DNA from: DASPXY01 sp038227745
Lineage (GTDB): Bacteria; Planctomycetota; Planctomycetia; Gemmatales; Gemmataceae
Direction: 5' to 3'
Length of the DNA stretch: 5,704 nt
Assembly (NCBI GenBank): GCA_038227745.1
Contig: JBBRPS010000675.1
Location: 1-5,704, forward strand
In this document: positions 5,656 to 5,704 of the stretch, piece by piece
Layout: every line of letters starts with the position of its first letter
How positions within the stretch are numbered: the first letter of the stretch is position 1
The notes under the pieces: generated by a model
The model's database searches: none
Told to the model about the DNA's origin: nothing
What the model saw: only the letters and a program-made list of their open reading frames with translations
Made by a program: the position numbers and the translations under genes

Positions 5656-5704
5656 GTAGGACGGGTCTCCTGACCCGTCCGGACGGCTCAGGAGAGCCGT
5701 CCTA
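5656..5704. repeat. REP/BIME-like double palindrome, cut by the window end
   Basis: Two adjacent perfect hairpins lie back to back: GGACGGGTC-TCCT-GACCCGTCC (5659-5680) and GGACGGCTC-AGGA-GAGCCGTCC (5681-5702), each with a 9-bp stem and 4-base loop. The loops are complementary. Bases 5657-5680 and 5681-5704 are also inverted copies of each other with only two mismatches (5665/5696 and 5674/5687), so a 24-bp cruciform is possible too. GTAG at 5656-5659 abuts the first hairpin, as in REP elements handled by REP-associated tyrosine transposases (TnpA-REP/RAYT). The sequence stops at CCTA, so the matching CTAC on the right would need just one more base. No RAYT gene is in the window. Besides being a dispersed repeat, the element could stop transcription or stabilise the kinase mRNA 3' end. 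Confidence 0.75.

Noticed and set aside
5216..5659. A 147-codon + strand open frame overlapping the kinase 3' end and running into the repeats.
   Set aside because: The overlapped part is an out-of-frame, Arg/Ala-rich reading of the kinase gene, and the end is a translation of the intergenic repeats.
5594..5704. A CRISPR array, suggested by the repeats at the right end.
   Set aside because: The direct repeats are only 10 bp with 4-base spacing, the palindromes are adjacent without spacers, and no cas gene is present.

Overview
The window looks like a piece of a high-GC Planctomycetota chromosome, most likely from the Gemmata/Isosphaera side of the phylum. This placement is inference. It rests on the GC-rich coding DNA, a cytosolic Hanks-type Ser/Thr kinase with a long non-catalytic tail, a very long dipeptide-type solute-binding protein with a helical N-terminal extension, and two kinds of short intergenic repeat at the right edge that resemble dispersed repeats I associate with planctomycete genomes. 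No rRNA, tRNA, CRISPR array, transposase or phage gene is visible.

Layout from left to right. Bases 1-214 hold no convincing gene. They contain a perfect TATAAT and, just downstream, a 13-bp palindrome that could be an operator. A forward gene at 215-1282 encodes a PfkB/ribokinase-fold kinase-like protein with two CxxC motifs; its base composition is less GC-rich than that of its neighbours. A 118-bp convergent gap with one weak hairpin follows. A reverse-strand gene (3929 down to 1401) encodes an exported family-5 (SBP_bac_5, DppA/OppA-like) solute-binding protein with a roughly 240-residue alpha-helical, TPR-like region in front of the binding domain. A 333-bp divergent intergenic region carries one promoter candidate for each direction, both with a TAGGAT -10 element. 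The forward gene 4263-5579 encodes a Ser/Thr protein kinase of 438 residues with an HGD (non-RD) catalytic loop and an unrecognised C-terminal domain. Bases 5580-5704 are a repeat zone: a small hairpin, GAAATCCGAA direct repeats, and a REP/BIME-like double palindrome cut off by the end of the window.

The three genes are not an operon: the first two converge and the last two diverge. No shared pathway can be argued from the sequence. The binding protein has no ABC permease or ATPase next to it here, and the kinase has no obvious partner. The most distinctive signals are the nested palindrome at the right end, the cysteine motifs of the PfkB-like protein, the fused architecture of the solute-binding protein, and the kinase's unknown C-terminal domain. 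I did not find a clear multi-gene novel system; if one exists around the PfkB-like gene, its partners lie to the left of the window.
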